The notes under the pieces: model-generated
Database searches by the model: none
Told to the model about the DNA's origin: nothing
What the model saw: only the letters and a program-made list of their open reading frames with translations
Program-made: the position numbers and the translations under genes
NCBI RefSeq assembly: GCF_014192645.1
Contig: NZ_JACHYE010000002.1
Coordinates: 317,259 to 381,258 of the forward strand
DNA length: 64,000 nucleotides
Direction of reading: 5' to 3'
Origin: Herbaspirillum sp. Sphag64
GTDB taxonomy: Bacteria > Pseudomonadota > Gammaproteobacteria > Burkholderiales > Burkholderiaceae_D
Shown: piece by piece, positions 49,824 to 61,246 of the stretch
Position numbering within the stretch: position 1 is the first letter of the stretch
How the letters are laid out: each line of letters opens with the position of its first letter

Positions 49824-51023
49824 TTAGCGGATCGCCGTCGCCAGCGCGCATTGCTTGTAGTGCGCAGAGGCTTTTTCCGGCTGCTCGAGTGCTTCGAACA
49901 ATTGCGCCAGCGCCAGATGCGACTCACGAACTGCTCGCGGCTCCAATGCATCCGACAGGGCTTGCTCCAGATGGCGCTGGGCCTTGCCCCACAGCTTCTG
50001 GCGCAGGCAGAACATACCCAGCGTCAAGGCCAGTTCGGCATCGGTGGGACGTTTGGCCAACCAGGCTTCACAGCGCTCGATCTGCGCCAGCAACTCTGAC
50101 GAACCCGCTTCGGCGGTGGAATCACGATAAGCACGCACCAGACGATCATCCCAGTCAGCTGCCAGTGCCCGTTCCAGCAAGGTACGTGCTTCAGCGTGCA
50201 GGCCACGACTGCCAAATGCCTGTGCAGCACGGGCAGCAATGAATGGCTTCAGGCGATCTGCATGCGGTACTTCTGCCCACAGTGCACGAATCGATTCAAC
50301 GTCATGTGAACGATCCGACAGCAAGGCGTCGTAGGCCATTTCACGCAGGCGGTTGGACAAGGCTGGGTGGAGCGCATTGCGCTTGTCCAGCGTTTGCACC
50401 AGTCGCAACACCTCAGGCCAGTTCTTGGCCTGTTGGTTGGCCTTGAGCGCCCATTGCAGGGCCTGAATATGGCGCGTGCCATTGGCATTGAGTTCTTCGA
50501 CCGTTTCCAGTGCTGCCTTGAATTGATGGTCATCGACCAGCAGTTCAAGCGAGGTCATCAGCCGCGCCGCCTTCAGGGTTGGATCAGAGACCGTGGTTTC
50601 CAGCCAGATATCACGCCGCTCGACCTGACGCATACGATGCGCTGCACGCGCACCGATCAGTGCGGCAATACCAGCGTTTTCAGGCAGATCAGCAGCACGT
50701 GTGGCAGCCTTTTCGGCATGACCGAAGCGACCTTCGAAGAAGGCCTTCAGCGATTCACGCAATGCCTTGATACCTTCACTTTCACGCTTTTGACGGCGGT
50801 AGGCAATCACGCGCGCAGGCAGTTTTTGCGTCATCCGCACAGCACGGATGAGTACGTAGAGCACCAGAAACAGCACCACCAGTGCAGTCAGGAAAAAATT
50901 CAGCGACAGGTCAACCCGGTACGGCGGATAGAACAGCACCACATTACCGGGGTTGAAACGTGCCAGCACTGCCAGACCGATGGCAGAAGCAAACAGAGTG
51001 AGGAGCCAGAGGAGAATTCGCAT
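49824..51023 (-). CDS. hemY: HemY-type membrane protein (heme biosynthesis-associated, TPR-like)
   Basis: 399 residues. Two N-terminal membrane segments (LLWLLTLFASAIGLAVLARF; LNFFLTALVVLFLVLYVLI) and a long cytoplasmic helical part made of TPR-like repeats (AEKAATRAADLPENAGIAAL; LALTLGMFCLRQKLWGKAQR). This proteobacterial HemY (HemY_N family) is not protoporphyrinogen oxidase; its exact role is unknown. It starts 21 bases after hemX and ends the hemCDXY string. Confidence 0.93.
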   Translation of the reverse strand: MRILLWLLTLFASAIGLAVLARFNPGNVVLFYPPYRVDLSLNFFLTALVVLFLVLYVLIRAVRMTQKLPARVIAYRRQKRESEGIKALRESLKAFFEGRFGHAEKAATRAADLPENAGIAALIGARAAHRMRQVERRDIWLETTVSDPTLKAARLMTSLELLVDDHQFKAALETVEELNANGTRHIQALQWALKANQQAKNWPEVLRLVQTLDKRNALHPALSNRLREMAYDALLSDRSHDVESIRALWAEVPHADRLKPFIAARAAQAFGSRGLHAEARTLLERALAADWDDRLVRAYRDSTAEAGSSELLAQIERCEAWLAKRPTDAELALTLGMFCLRQKLWGKAQRHLEQALSDALEPRAVRESHLALAQLFEALEQPEKASAHYKQCALATAIR

Positions 51024-51044
51024 AAGAGTTTCTGTCGCTTGAGA

Positions 51045-52235
51045 TTAATGCTGGCTCTTGTAACTGCGAACCGCATCAATGCTTTCGCTCAGCGTGGGCA
51101 TCTGGATCGACAGGTTGCTGCTTTGCACCTGCTTGAGCAGTGCCTGTGCAGTCTGTACCTGTTTGGCCCGGCTATCAAAGTATTTGGCAATCGTATCCTG
51201 CGCTGCGCCGAGGTCGTTGCGGAACGCAAATTCATTGCGCGACAGCAGCCCCAGACGGGCATTGAGCAGGCGTAGCTTGAGGTTTTCCCGTGCGTAGTAG
51301 GCTTCGGTCGGCGACAGTAACAAGGCATCTGGTGTATCCACGCTGCGGATACGTACCAGTTGCTTGATCTCGCCCCACATCTCGGCGCTCAGACTCTGCC
51401 ACTTGTCCTGTGCACCGGCCAGCCATTCGCTGGTGGCGGTGACGTTGGCAGCGCTCTTGCCATTTGGCTTGCCGGACTTGTCGTGGGCATTATTGGCACT
51501 GGCAGTAACGCGCACAGGCGAAGCCTGCTTCGGTTGCGTGGCAGACTCCACCGGCTTTTCATCCGACAGCAAAGGCATGCCGTCGATCTGGCCGATGATG
51601 CTGTCGAGGCGCACGGCGATGCCGGTCACATCGGCAATCGGCAAGGCTTTCAACCGTTCCTGATCACGGGCGATGGCGCGACGGATCGAGACAAATTGTG
51701 GTTTGTCGGAACGCGACAGGCTCTTGTCCGCATTTTGCAACGCGATCAGTGCACCTTGTACATTGCCTGCCAATTCCAGCTGCTGGCTGGCGGTCGACAA
51801 AACTTCTTCAATTTCAGACAGCGCCCAGTCGTCGCGATTCTTGGATAGATCCTGATACAGCTGCTCCAGTGCCAGTTGCTGGCTTTGGGCTTCCGCCTGC
51901 TTGCTATCGAGCACACCGACCCGCGCCTGCAATTGACTGGTGTTGTCCTGCAAGGTCTTGAGTGCGCCCTTGACTTCGGCATTGGCAGTGTCGCTGCTCT
52001 GCAGGCGACGTGCGACTTCTTCACGCAAACCACGGATTTCGGTATGCGAGACCCACCATTGTGCAACCACCACAACAGCCAGTACGGCCACCGAGATAGT
52101 CAGCAGGCGCAGGCGCTTTTTCAGCACGCCATTATCCACAAGGTCAAAGGAAGGCCGCGCAACGCTGGCCGGCAGCACAGACTCCACTTTGGCGTCTGGC
52201 TGATTCTGGTCGGGGGAAGAGTGCAGTTCATTCAT
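51045..52235 (-). CDS. hemX: HemX, uroporphyrinogen-III C-methyltransferase-like membrane protein
   Basis: 396 residues. One membrane segment near residues 40-62 (RLRLLTISVAVLAVVVVAQW), then a coiled coil (EEVARRLQSSDTANAEVKGA and following) and a helical domain. HemX is named as a methyltransferase but lacks a SAM-binding site; it probably scaffolds heme enzymes. The start overlaps the hemD stop by ATGA (52232-52235). Confidence 0.93.
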   Translation of the reverse strand: MNELHSSPDQNQPDAKVESVLPASVARPSFDLVDNGVLKKRLRLLTISVAVLAVVVVAQWWVSHTEIRGLREEVARRLQSSDTANAEVKGALKTLQDNTSQLQARVGVLDSKQAEAQSQQLALEQLYQDLSKNRDDWALSEIEEVLSTASQQLELAGNVQGALIALQNADKSLSRSDKPQFVSIRRAIARDQERLKALPIADVTGIAVRLDSIIGQIDGMPLLSDEKPVESATQPKQASPVRVTASANNAHDKSGKPNGKSAANVTATSEWLAGAQDKWQSLSAEMWGEIKQLVRIRSVDTPDALLLSPTEAYYARENLKLRLLNARLGLLSRNEFAFRNDLGAAQDTIAKYFDSRAKQVQTAQALLKQVQSSNLSIQMPTLSESIDAVRSYKSQH

Positions 52236-53014
52236 GGTGCGGATTGTAACGCGGCAATCAGGCGTTCGTCGCCTGATCCGCAGACGACGACAGAATAGAA
52301 ACCCAGCGATTGCGCGGTTTCCGCGATGCGCTGGTGTGATACGAGAATTTTTTGTCGTTGCAATTTTACAACAGCCTCGGTGCCGAGCGCCATCGTCGCG
52401 AGCGCAAGCAGGTTACGCAATGCCTCCGAACTGGTGATCACCCAGACACTCTCCATTGCCAGCAACTGACTCAACTGCTCCAGCATGTGCGCATCCGGTT
52501 GCGGTGCCAGACGCTGGTATGCGGTCACATGATCTACATCGATCTGCTCGGCACGTAACATCTCGGTCAGAAAATCACGGCCCGCCTGACCACGCACTAT
52601 CAATACCCGTTTGCCACGCAGTTGGGTCAGATCGAGCACCTCAAACAAGGCTGCTGAATCCATGCGCTGATGCGGACCGGGTACCAGTATTTGCGCATTG
52701 CCAGTATCCACGCCGTGACGTTGCAATGCCAGACGACTGCCTTCACCGACAATACCGATGGCAACTCCGGCGGGCCATTGCGAGATCTGTCCAAAGACAG
52801 CATCAATGGCATTGGGGCTGACGAACACCACCAACACATAGTCAACCAGCCTTGCCAACGCGGCCTGCAGCGCGGAACAATCCTCCAGCGCAGCAATGGT
52901 CAGTAACGGAAACACGACAGGCTGCCGCCCGATGGCGCGTACCTGCTGTGCAAAAAGCGTGGCCTGCACCAATGGGCGGGTGATCACAACAGGGCCTTGC
53001 GCACAGGTAGTCAC
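52232..53014 (-). CDS. hemD: Uroporphyrinogen-III synthase
   Basis: 260 residues, starting with GTG at 53014 (MTTCAQGPVVITRPLVQATL) after AAAGGAAG. The family is poorly conserved, but the order PVVITRP, VVFVSPNAIDAVF, LIVRGQAGRDFLTEML and VDHVTAYQR is typical of HemD. Closes the linear tetrapyrrole to uroporphyrinogen III. Lies between hemC (74 bases) and hemX (overlap). Confidence 0.93.
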   Translation of the reverse strand: MTTCAQGPVVITRPLVQATLFAQQVRAIGRQPVVFPLLTIAALEDCSALQAALARLVDYVLVVFVSPNAIDAVFGQISQWPAGVAIGIVGEGSRLALQRHGVDTGNAQILVPGPHQRMDSAALFEVLDLTQLRGKRVLIVRGQAGRDFLTEMLRAEQIDVDHVTAYQRLAPQPDAHMLEQLSQLLAMESVWVITSSEALRNLLALATMALGTEAVVKLQRQKILVSHQRIAETAQSLGFYSVVVCGSGDERLIAALQSAP

Positions 53015-53088
53015 GCTGCTTCCTTTCGGATCATTGACATTAAGACGTGAGCTAGCAGGACACCAATCATGCCGCAGTCAGGCAAGGC

Positions 53089-54039
53089 TCAGTTGCCATC
53101 TGCCTGCACCTTGCAGGCAGCCAGAATGGCATCAGCCCCCTGCGCACGCAGCAAAGTGGCGACTTGTTGCCCAAGCGCTTCCGGGTCAGCTGCCGCGCCG
53201 CGTACTTCAGCGCTGGCGATCTGACTGCCATCAGGCATAGCCACAATGGCGCGAAGATGCAGTTGATCACCGTCGAGTGTGGCAAACGCCGCCAGCGGAA
53301 TCTGGCAACTGCCGCCAAAAATACGTGACAAGCTGCGTTCGGCGGCTACCGTCAGGGCGGTCTCGATATGGTTCAGTGGTGCCAGGACCTGTTGCAGATC
53401 CGCACGCTGCGCCGGGATCTCAAACGCCAGTGCGCCCTGCCCTGGCGCTGGCAAACTGTCTTCAGGCGAAATCAATGCGCGAATCCGATGCTGAAGACCG
53501 AGCCGGTTGAGGCCAGCGGCAGCCAGAATGATGGCGGCGTATTCGCCTTTATCGAGTTTGCCCAGCCGGGTATCCAGATTACCCCGTAAAGGTTTGATCA
53601 CCAGATGCGGGAAACGCGCTGCAATCAGTGCCTGACGACGCAGGCTGCTGGTGCCAACCACCGCACCGGAAGGTAAATCATCCAGCGACGCATAGTCGTT
53701 GGAGACAAAAGCATCCCGTGGATCCTCGCGCTCCATGATGCCGGCCAGCGCAAAGCCGGGCGGCAATTCCATTGGCATATCCTTGAGGCAGTGCACCGCA
53801 AAATCGGCCCGTCCTTCGGCCATGGCCACTTCCAGTTCCTTGACGAACAAGCCCTTGCCGCCAACCTTGGACAGGGTCCGATCAAGAATTTGATCGCCGC
53901 GCGTGCTCATCCCGAGAATACTGATGCTGCACTGCGGATATAATGCTGCCAACCGATCGCGCACATGCTCCGACTGCCACATGGCAAGACGACTTTCGCG
54001 CGAAGCGATGACCAGACTGGAGGGAGGAAATTCTTTCAA
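53089..54039 (-). CDS. hemC: Porphobilinogen deaminase (hydroxymethylbilane synthase)
   Basis: 316 residues if the TTG at 54039 ([20 protein letters not shown]) is used, which has GAAAGAA upstream; an ATG at 54138 would add 33 unlike residues in the promoter region, so I rejected it, but the start is uncertain. The dipyrromethane cofactor Cys is in [12 protein letters not shown] (about 244). [12 protein letters not shown] and [14 protein letters not shown] are conserved. Polymerises four porphobilinogens. Divergent from ppc. Confidence 0.94.
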   Translation of the reverse strand: MKEFPPSSLVIASRESRLAMWQSEHVRDRLAALYPQCSISILGMSTRGDQILDRTLSKVGGKGLFVKELEVAMAEGRADFAVHCLKDMPMELPPGFALAGIMEREDPRDAFVSNDYASLDDLPSGAVVGTSSLRRQALIAARFPHLVIKPLRGNLDTRLGKLDKGEYAAIILAAAGLNRLGLQHRIRALISPEDSLPAPGQGALAFEIPAQRADLQQVLAPLNHIETALTVAAERSLSRIFGGSCQIPLAAFATLDGDQLHLRAIVAMPDGSQIASAEVRGAAADPEALGQQVATLLRAQGADAILAACKVQADGN

Positions 54040-54227
54040 AACGGTTCTTTCGGTAGTCGTTGGCAGAGGCCTTGGAGGCACAACTGCTGCCGCACAAAAA
54101 ATATAAAAGAGATTAATTACAACGATAAAGTGAGGCAAATTCTAGCACGCAGCATATTGGTAGTTCGCGTAGTAAGTCCGTCGCATCAAGTCCGTCTTTC
54201 ACCCCGAAACCGTAGCATTTGTTGATT

Positions 54228-57176
54228 ATGGCAACCAAACAAAAAAACAGCCCTTCCGCCCGTACCAAGCCTGTCTCCGCTGCCGCCGCTGCGCCAGCCG
54301 CGATTGCCCCCCAACGCATCAATGACACCAGCATCAGTATCAGCAAGCGCACTGGCAAAACCAGTACAGACAAGGATGCCCCGCTCAAGGAAGACATACG
54401 TCTGCTGGGCCGCCTGCTGGGTGATGTGCTACGTGATCAGGAAGGTGAAGCGGTCTTTGAAGTGGTCGAAACGATTCGCCAGACTGCCGTGCGTCTGCGC
54501 CGCAATTCCGATGCCAAGGGTGATGCCACCGCTGGTGCCGAACTGGACAAGCTGCTCAAGAAACTCACGCGGGACCAGACCAACTCAGTGGTGCGTGCGT
54601 TTTCGTATTTCTCGCATCTGGCCAATATTGCCGAAGATCAACACCACAACCGTCGTCGTCGCGCCCATTTGCTGGCTGGCAGCACGCCGCAACCAAGTAG
54701 CGTTGCCTACGCGCTGGCGCAACTTGACGATGCTGGCGTGTCCGGCAATACCGTGCGCAGCTTCCTCAACGATGCCCTGATTTCGCCCGTCTTGACGGCA
54801 CACCCGACCGAAGTACAACGCAAGAGCATCCTCGATGCCGAGCGCGAAATCGCCCGCCTGCTGGCGCTGCGTGACCAGCCGCTGACACCCAAGGAGCTGC
54901 GCGACAATACCGCGCTGCTGCGCGCCCGTATCGCCACGCTGTGGCAAACCCGGATGCTGCGCTACACCAAGCTGACAGTTGCCGATGAAATCGAAAACGC
55001 CCTGTCCTACTACCGCATCACCTTCCTGCGTGAGTTGCCGGCACTGTATGACGACATCGAAGAAGAGATCAATACCCAGTTCCCGGCCCGCGCACGCAGC
55101 AGCGCCCCGAGTGAACTGACGCCGTTCCTGCAGATGGGTAGCTGGATCGGTGGCGATCGCGACGGCAATCCCAATGTCAACGCCACCACCATGCAACGTG
55201 CCTTGCAGCGGCAATCGGCTACCGTGTTTGACTTCTATCTCGATGAAGTCCATACGCTGGGTGCCGAATTGTCGATCTCGACGCTGATGGTTGACGCCAG
55301 CACTGAACTGCTGGCACTGGCCGACGCCTCGCCGGACAACTCCAACCATCGTGCTGACGAGCCTTACCGGCGCGCACTAATTGGCGTCTATGCACGGCTG
55401 GCGGCAACTGCCCGTGCGCTCGGCGTGGTCAACATTCTGCGCCAGGAAGTCGGCGCCGCGGCGGCCTATGCCAGCCCGGAAGAATGTATTGCGGAACTGC
55501 AGATCCTGATCGACTCGCTGCGTGCCAACCACGGTGCTGCGCTGGTCAAACCAAGACTGTCGGTCCTGAAGCGCTCGCTGGAGATTTTTGGCTTCCATCT
55601 GGCGACGCTGGACATGCGTCAAAGCTCCGATGTGCATGAACGCGTACTCGGCGAATTGTTTGCCGCGGCCCAGGTCGAGGCATCCTATGCCAGTCTGACA
55701 GAAGACAAGAAGGTCGCCTTGCTGCTGGCCGAACTGAGCAAGCCACGCCCACTGTATTCGCCTTACCTGGATTATTCGGACGAAACCAACTCGGAACTGA
55801 GCATCCTGCGCGCAGCGCGTGAAATCCGTCAGCGCTATGGTGCACGCGCAATCCGCAACTACATCATTTCGCACACCGAGACCGCCTCCGATCTGCTGGA
55901 AGTGTTGTTACTGCAAAAGGAAACCGGCCTGCTGCATACTGCCGGCGGAAAACTGCTGGCGCTGGACCTGATGGTCGTACCGTTGTTTGAAACCATTCCG
56001 GACTTGCGCTGCGCCGCCGATATCATGGAGCAATGGCTGGCCTTTCCTCTGGTCACACCGTTAATCGCCAAACAGGGCAAGCTGCAGGAAGTAATGCTCG
56101 GCTATTCCGACTCCAACAAGGATGGCGGCTTCCTCACCTCGAACTGGGAGCTCTACAAATCGGAGAACCGGCTGGTCGATCTGTTCAACCGCGCCGGCGT
56201 TAAACTACGTCTGTTCCATGGTCGCGGTGGCACTGTCGGTCGTGGCGGCGGCCCGAGCTATCAGGCGATCCTGGCACAACCACCGGGCACCGTGAACGGC
56301 CAGATCCGTCTGACCGAGCAAGGCGAAATCATTGCCTCCAAGTTCTCCAATCCTGAAATCGGTCGCCGCAATCTGGAACTGCTGGTCGCAGCAACGCTGG
56401 AGGCAAGCTTGATGCCGGCAACTGGCGATGCCGCTGAAACCCGCAAGCTGGGTGAGTTTGAGCGCATCATGGACGATCTGTCGGAGCGTGCCTATCAGGC
56501 ATATCGTAATCTGGTCTATGAAACCCCGGGCTTTACCGATTATTTCTTTGCAGCGACACCGATTGCTGAAATTGCCGAACTCAATATCGGTTCGCGCCCG
56601 GCATCGCGCAAATCGACGCGCCGTATCGAAGACTTGCGTGCGATTCCATGGGGCTTCTCCTGGGGACAATGCCGTCTGCTGTTGCCGGGCTGGTTTGGTT
56701 TTGGCACTGCCATCTCGGATTGGCTGGAACAAGGTGGTAGCAAGGAAAGCGCCAAGCGTCTGGCCAGCCTGCGGGCAATGGTCAAGCAATGGCCGTTCTT
56801 TGCAGCATTGTTGTCGAACATGGACATGGTGCTGTCCAAGACCGACCTTGCGGTGGCAGCACGCTACGCCGGACTGGTGCCGGATCGCAAACTACGCAAT
56901 GCGATCTTCAACCGTATCGTCAATGAACATGAACGCACCAGCCAGATACTCAGCGCAATCACCGGCAACAAGGAGCGCCTGGCAGGCAATCCATTGCTGG
57001 CCCGTTCGATCAAGAACCGCTTCGCCTACCTGGATCCACTGAACCACCTGCAGGTCGAGCTGATCAAACGTCACCGTAGCACCACTGCAGCAGGTCGCGC
57101 GGTTGAGGAACGTGTTCAGCGCGGCATCCACCTCACCATCAACGGTATTGCGGCTGGCCTGCGCAACACCGGCTAA
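54228..57176 (+). CDS. ppc: Phosphoenolpyruvate carboxylase
   Basis: 982 residues from the ATG at 54228 ([15 protein letters not shown]); a TTG three codons earlier is less likely. Catalytic blocks are [18 protein letters not shown] (His), [17 protein letters not shown] (Lys), [16 protein letters not shown] (glycine-rich loop) and the C-terminal ending RNTG. Makes oxaloacetate from PEP to refill the TCA cycle. The N-terminal ~40 residues are Ala/Lys-rich and variable. Divergent from hemC, as in other Burkholderiales. Confidence 0.97.
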   Translation: MATKQKNSPSARTKPVSAAAAAPAAIAPQRINDTSISISKRTGKTSTDKDAPLKEDIRLLGRLLGDVLRDQEGEAVFEVVETIRQTAVRLRRNSDAKGDATAGAELDKLLKKLTRDQTNSVVRAFSYFSHLANIAEDQHHNRRRRAHLLAGSTPQPSSVAYALAQLDDAGVSGNTVRSFLNDALISPVLTAHPTEVQRKSILDAEREIARLLALRDQPLTPKELRDNTALLRARIATLWQTRMLRYTKLTVADEIENALSYYRITFLRELPALYDDIEEEINTQFPARARSSAPSELTPFLQMGSWIGGDRDGNPNVNATTMQRALQRQSATVFDFYLDEVHTLGAELSISTLMVDASTELLALADASPDNSNHRADEPYRRALIGVYARLAATARALGVVNILRQEVGAAAAYASPEECIAELQILIDSLRANHGAALVKPRLSVLKRSLEIFGFHLATLDMRQSSDVHERVLGELFAAAQVEASYASLTEDKKVALLLAELSKPRPLYSPYLDYSDETNSELSILRAAREIRQRYGARAIRNYIISHTETASDLLEVLLLQKETGLLHTAGGKLLALDLMVVPLFETIPDLRCAADIMEQWLAFPLVTPLIAKQGKLQEVMLGYSDSNKDGGFLTSNWELYKSENRLVDLFNRAGVKLRLFHGRGGTVGRGGGPSYQAILAQPPGTVNGQIRLTEQGEIIASKFSNPEIGRRNLELLVAATLEASLMPATGDAAETRKLGEFERIMDDLSERAYQAYRNLVYETPGFTDYFFAATPIAEIAELNIGSRPASRKSTRRIEDLRAIPWGFSWGQCRLLLPGWFGFGTAISDWLEQGGSKESAKRLASLRAMVKQWPFFAALLSNMDMVLSKTDLAVAARYAGLVPDRKLRNAIFNRIVNEHERTSQILSAITGNKERLAGNPLLARSIKNRFAYLDPLNHLQVELIKRHRSTTAAGRAVEERVQRGIHLTINGIAAGLRNTG

Positions 57177-57449
57177 TTGCTGTGACAACACCGGTGCGCT
57201 GTAAACTGGCGCACTGGTTTGCTCAAATTAACATCTCCCCGTTCAAACTGCGCTAACGGACGATAGTAAAATTGTGGTCAGTATTACTCAGACTTGCGCT
57301 ACCGCCGCACAGCATGACTTCATTTTTCTGGCAACTTGCCGATATACAAAGATTGTCCCTGCAACAGAATCAGAAGATCGAATTCACCATTGCCACAGGC
57401 AATGCACATAAGCCAAACCACTCGTCTAGCAAAAACAAAGGAATCCGCC

Positions 57450-58367
57450 ATGAAAACCCGGGCTCACGCCATTGCGGCTCTCTGCCTTTTCCTCCTCAGC
57501 GGTACTGTCATTGCACAGAGCAAACAGCCCAAGCTACCTCCTCTGCATACCGAACGGGTCAGCCTGACCAGCGAGGAAGGCGCGAGCAGCAAAGCGACGG
57601 CACTATTTGGCTTCTGGTTCAAGGGTAAAGGCAAGACACCCGACAAAAAGGCCACCATCATTGCCATGCACGGTTGTGGCGGGCTGTATAGCAGCGTGGG
57701 CAAGGAAGACATCCTGTTCACGCCGCGTTATTTAGGTATGGCGCGTACGCTCACCGATGCTGGCTATAACGTCTTGTTCCCGGACAGCTTCACGCCGCGC
57801 GGACGTCGCTCGATCTGCCAGGAAAGTCAGCAGCAGCGTATTGCCAGCAGCGAGTTACGACGGGAAGACTTGGCCGCAGCATTGCGCTGGGTCGCTACGC
57901 AAGATGATGTCGATACCAGCCGCATCGCTTTCCTGGGTTGGTCGCATGGTGCCACGACAATCCTGTCGGGGATGAATATCGCCACGCCGGAAGTCGCGGT
58001 ACGCAAGATTCAACCCAAGGCGGCAGTGGCGTTTTATCCGGTCTGCACCGCCTATTCCAAGGAAAAAACGCTTTACAAGCCCGTCGCACCCATGCTGATC
58101 CTGATGGGCGAGGATGACGACTGGGCACCACCACAAGACTGTCAGGCGCTAGCGCATAAGCTGGAAGGTAGCGATACCGAACTCATCCTGAAGCTCTATC
58201 CAGAGACTTATCATGACTTTGATGCGCCGGGACTGCCATTGCATGTGCGCATGGATATTCCCGGTGTTGGCAAACGCGGCGAAGGGGTGACCATCGGCGG
58301 CAACGCGGAATCCCGCGCCGAGGCGTATCAGGAAATGATGAAGTTTCTCAAAAGCAAGCTCAATTAA
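57450..58367 (+). CDS. Secreted alpha/beta-hydrolase (dienelactone hydrolase-like)
   Basis: 305 residues from the ATG at 57450 with a Sec signal (MKTRAHAIAALCLFLLSGTV, cleavage after VIAQ). Nucleophile elbow LGWSHGATT (Ser165), acid in LMGEDDDWAPPQD, His in PETYHDFDAPG: a full triad of the dienelactone hydrolase group. The substrate is unknown and not necessarily a dienelactone. Stands alone behind ppc after 273 bases in which I see no other gene. Confidence 0.85.
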   Translation: MKTRAHAIAALCLFLLSGTVIAQSKQPKLPPLHTERVSLTSEEGASSKATALFGFWFKGKGKTPDKKATIIAMHGCGGLYSSVGKEDILFTPRYLGMARTLTDAGYNVLFPDSFTPRGRRSICQESQQQRIASSELRREDLAAALRWVATQDDVDTSRIAFLGWSHGATTILSGMNIATPEVAVRKIQPKAAVAFYPVCTAYSKEKTLYKPVAPMLILMGEDDDWAPPQDCQALAHKLEGSDTELILKLYPETYHDFDAPGLPLHVRMDIPGVGKRGEGVTIGGNAESRAEAYQEMMKFLKSKLN

Positions 58368-58412
58368 GTCGTTACATAGCTGAGCAACTTACCAGTAAAA
58401 GCACGCATTCAA

Positions 58413-58457
58413 ATAAACAGGGCGTTGCAGCCAGATTGACTGCAACGCCCTGTTTAT
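58413..58457. terminator. Bidirectional terminator between hydrolase and HDOD genes
   Basis: ATAAACAGGGCGTTGCAG (58413-58430) and CTGCAACGCCCTGTTTAT (58440-58457): perfect 18-bp stem with a 9-base loop and A/T-rich ends, between two convergent genes. Confidence 0.85.
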
Positions 58458-58496
58458 CGATGGAACGATGGCTTAGCTGTTCTTTGCGTCAGCCGA

Positions 58497-59324
58497 TCAG
58501 GCAACCAGCTCTTCCATTCCCGCACTCAATTCGGCAAGTGGTGGCAACTCATTGAGCAACACCGCTGGCGCAATACCGAGCCGCTGCGCGACCTTGTCGG
58601 GGAAGGTAGACTCCTTTTCCTCCTCCGAATACTGGTTTTCTTCGGCCCGTGCACGCCAGGCTGCCAAATGGACAATCGCAGCCATATTGTTGAATGGTTC
58701 AGTCTCCAACGGTGACGAAAAGCCCTTGATGACCGTGCTGAAATCATCTGGAAAGCGCCAGCGCCGGGCAAGCTCGGCACCAACGTCGGCAAAGTCATAG
58801 CCAAAGGTGGTGCGCTCCACATCCAGCCGCCGGGCGTCGATAGGACTTGCCATTTTATCTACCTGACGCGTCTGCTCAGGCATGGCGGCATGCATGACAA
58901 GTTGCCCGATGGCATGCATCAGACCGACCGTAAACGCCAGATCCGAATTGAGGTGTAATTTCTTGGCCAGCCATTTGGCGACGATCCCGGTGTGCAGGCT
59001 GTAACGCCAGAACAACTTGAGATCGACGCCGTTCATGGCCTTGAAGCTGCCAGTCAGGCCGGTGCTGACAACCAGCGTACGCACCGTCATGAACCCGAGC
59101 ATCAATACGGCATCATCAACGGTTCCGACACTGCGGGAGACGTGGTAATAAGAGGAATTGGCCAAGCGCAGAATCTTGGCGCTCAATACCTGGTCGGCAC
59201 TGAGTTTTTGAGAGATTTCCTCGATCGAAACGTCTTCATTGTTGAAACTTTCGATCACTTCCTGAACTACCTTGGGAATGCTTGGCAATGCTGCTTGCTG
59301 TTGAAACAGTGCTTCAAAATTCAT
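58497..59324 (-). CDS. HDOD-domain protein
   Basis: 275 residues from the ATG at 59324 (MNFEALFQQQAALPSIPKVV), which follows GGGAGAG. The HDOD domain covers most of the protein (LSADQVLSAKILRLANSSYY; VDDAVLMLGFMTVRTLVVST; LAFTVGLMHAIGQLVMHAAM). HDOD proteins are catalytically inactive relatives of HD-GYP that act in signalling, often beside c-di-GMP pathways. Partner unknown. Confidence 0.88.
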   Translation of the reverse strand: MNFEALFQQQAALPSIPKVVQEVIESFNNEDVSIEEISQKLSADQVLSAKILRLANSSYYHVSRSVGTVDDAVLMLGFMTVRTLVVSTGLTGSFKAMNGVDLKLFWRYSLHTGIVAKWLAKKLHLNSDLAFTVGLMHAIGQLVMHAAMPEQTRQVDKMASPIDARRLDVERTTFGYDFADVGAELARRWRFPDDFSTVIKGFSSPLETEPFNNMAAIVHLAAWRARAEENQYSEEEKESTFPDKVAQRLGIAPAVLLNELPPLAELSAGMEELVA

Positions 59325-59518
59325 GAGAGCTCTCCCAGTTCGAGTCATAGCAGAGAAACAGTAAAACTACGATTTGAGTATCTTGAAGATTTAATAAAAG
59401 TGCAATGCCTTTTGTGACTAAAAATTGGCTTGTAACGATATTTTTACTTCAAAAAATTTGATGCTACCGAGAGGCTTGGCCCCGGATCAGCCACCCGCGT
59501 GGCTGAAATGCTATCGAC

Positions 59519-59528
59519 TTGCTATAAT
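59519..59528 (+). promoter_or_regulatory. Extended -10 promoter of argH
   Basis: TTGCTATAAT: a perfect TATAAT (59523-59528) preceded by TG at the extended -10 position, 24 bases upstream of the argH ATG. No clear -35. The leader would be very short. Confidence 0.5.
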
Positions 59529-59551
59529 CGCCTATTCTCCGGGACCCCATC

Positions 59552-60943
59552 ATGACCGCACAATTATCGAAAAAAGGCGAAGCCTGGTCGGCGCGCTTTT
59601 CTGAACCCGTTTCCGATCTGGTGAAACGCTATACCGCTTCTGTATTCTTTGACAAGCGCCTGGCGCAGTTCGACATTGCCGGCTCGCTGGCCCATGCCGA
59701 AATGCTCGCGCATCAGAACATCATCAGCAATCAGGACTTTGCTGATATCCAGCGCGGCATGACGCAAATCAAGGGCGAGATCGAAGCAGGCCAGTTCGAG
59801 TGGCTGCTGGATCTGGAAGATGTTCATCTGAACATTGAAAAGCGCCTGACCGAGCTGGTCGGCGACGCCGGCAAGCGTCTGCATACCGGCCGTTCGCGCA
59901 ATGACCAGGTCGCAACCGATATTCGCCTGTACATGCGTGCGGCTATTGATGACATCCTCGGCCTGCTGCGTGAACTGCGCGCGGCCCTGGTGGATCTGGC
60001 GGAACAACATGCTGACACGATCCTGCCCGGCTTTACCCACATGCAAGTAGCACAGCCGATTACCTTTGGTCACCATGTGTTGGCCTATGTAGAAATGTTT
60101 GGTCGCGACGCCGAGCGTATGGCGGATGCACGCAAGCGCGTCAATCGCCTGCCGCTGGGCGCTGCTGCTCTGGCTGGCACCACCTTCCCGATTGATCGCC
60201 TGCGTGTCGCCAAGACACTGGGCTTTGATGATGTCTGCCGCAATTCGCTGGATGCCGTCTCGGACCGCGACTTCGCGATTGAATTTTGCGCTGCCGCCGC
60301 GCTGGTGATGACCCACGTCTCGCGCATGTCGGAAGAACTGGTGATCTGGATGAGTCCACGTGTGGGTTTCATTGATATTGCTGACCGTTTCTGTACCGGC
60401 TCCTCGATCATGCCGCAAAAGAAAAATCCAGACGTCCCGGAACTGGCGCGTGGCAAGACCGGCCGCGTCAACGGTCACCTGATCGCCCTGCTGACCTTGA
60501 TGAAAGGCCAGCCACTGGCGTACAACAAGGACAATCAGGAAGACAAGGAACCGCTGTTCGATACCGTCGATACGCTCACCGATACCCTGCGCATCTTTGC
60601 TGATATGGCCCGTGGCATCAGCGTCAAGCCTGAGGCAATGCGCGCTGCAGCACTGCAAGGTTATGCTACGGCAACCGATCTGGCCGATTATCTGGTCAAG
60701 AAGGGCCTGCCGTTCCGCGATGCCCACGAAGCCGTCGCCCATGCGGTGCGTACCTGCGTCGACCGCAACTGTGATCTGTCGGATCTGTCGCTGGACGAAC
60801 TAAAGGCGTTTTCGCCATTGATCGAACAGGATATTTTTGGCGTACTGACACTGGAAGGCTCCGTTGCGGCCCGTGACCACATCGGCGGCACGGCACCGAA
60901 TCAGGTCCGTCTGGCAATTCAGGAAATCCGCAAGAGCCTGTAA
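59552..60943 (+). CDS. argH: Argininosuccinate lyase
   Basis: 463 residues. The fumarase/aspartase superfamily signature [12 protein letters not shown] (283-294) holds the catalytic Ser. [18 protein letters not shown] and [15 protein letters not shown] are also intact. Releases fumarate and arginine from argininosuccinate. The ATG at 59552 starts [16 protein letters not shown]. Downstream, 60944-61246 holds no gene, only an inverted repeat (GCTGTTGCAG 61039-61048 / CTGCAACAGC 61068-61077) and the promoter side of the transporter genes. Confidence 0.97.
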   Translation: MTAQLSKKGEAWSARFSEPVSDLVKRYTASVFFDKRLAQFDIAGSLAHAEMLAHQNIISNQDFADIQRGMTQIKGEIEAGQFEWLLDLEDVHLNIEKRLTELVGDAGKRLHTGRSRNDQVATDIRLYMRAAIDDILGLLRELRAALVDLAEQHADTILPGFTHMQVAQPITFGHHVLAYVEMFGRDAERMADARKRVNRLPLGAAALAGTTFPIDRLRVAKTLGFDDVCRNSLDAVSDRDFAIEFCAAAALVMTHVSRMSEELVIWMSPRVGFIDIADRFCTGSSIMPQKKNPDVPELARGKTGRVNGHLIALLTLMKGQPLAYNKDNQEDKEPLFDTVDTLTDTLRIFADMARGISVKPEAMRAAALQGYATATDLADYLVKKGLPFRDAHEAVAHAVRTCVDRNCDLSDLSLDELKAFSPLIEQDIFGVLTLEGSVAARDHIGGTAPNQVRLAIQEIRKSL

Positions 60944-61246
60944 GCCGACATCCATTTATTCGTACTACCGGTCTGCAGCGATGCAGACCTGCAACACAAT
61001 CGCTATCAGCATCAACTCCGCGCAGGCGGAGTTTGCAGGCTGTTGCAGAGTGACTTATCCGGTTGCACTGCAACAGCATGTTCAAACCGGTTTACGGTAT
61101 TCTTGACCGGTTGTATCCCGCGACTGCACGACAGTCTGAAGAGGATGACGCAAAATAGGAGGAGCTCACCCACGCGCCTTTTCCGGTACCCCCGGTGATA
61201 TTTCGCATCATCCTCTATAAGAATATCTAACTATGGAGAGAACTCG

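Noticed and set aside
59564..60742. 392-codon open frame antisense to argH
   Set aside because: argH is a full-length, highly conserved enzyme; the antisense frame reflects codon bias and has no recognisable domain or ribosome site.
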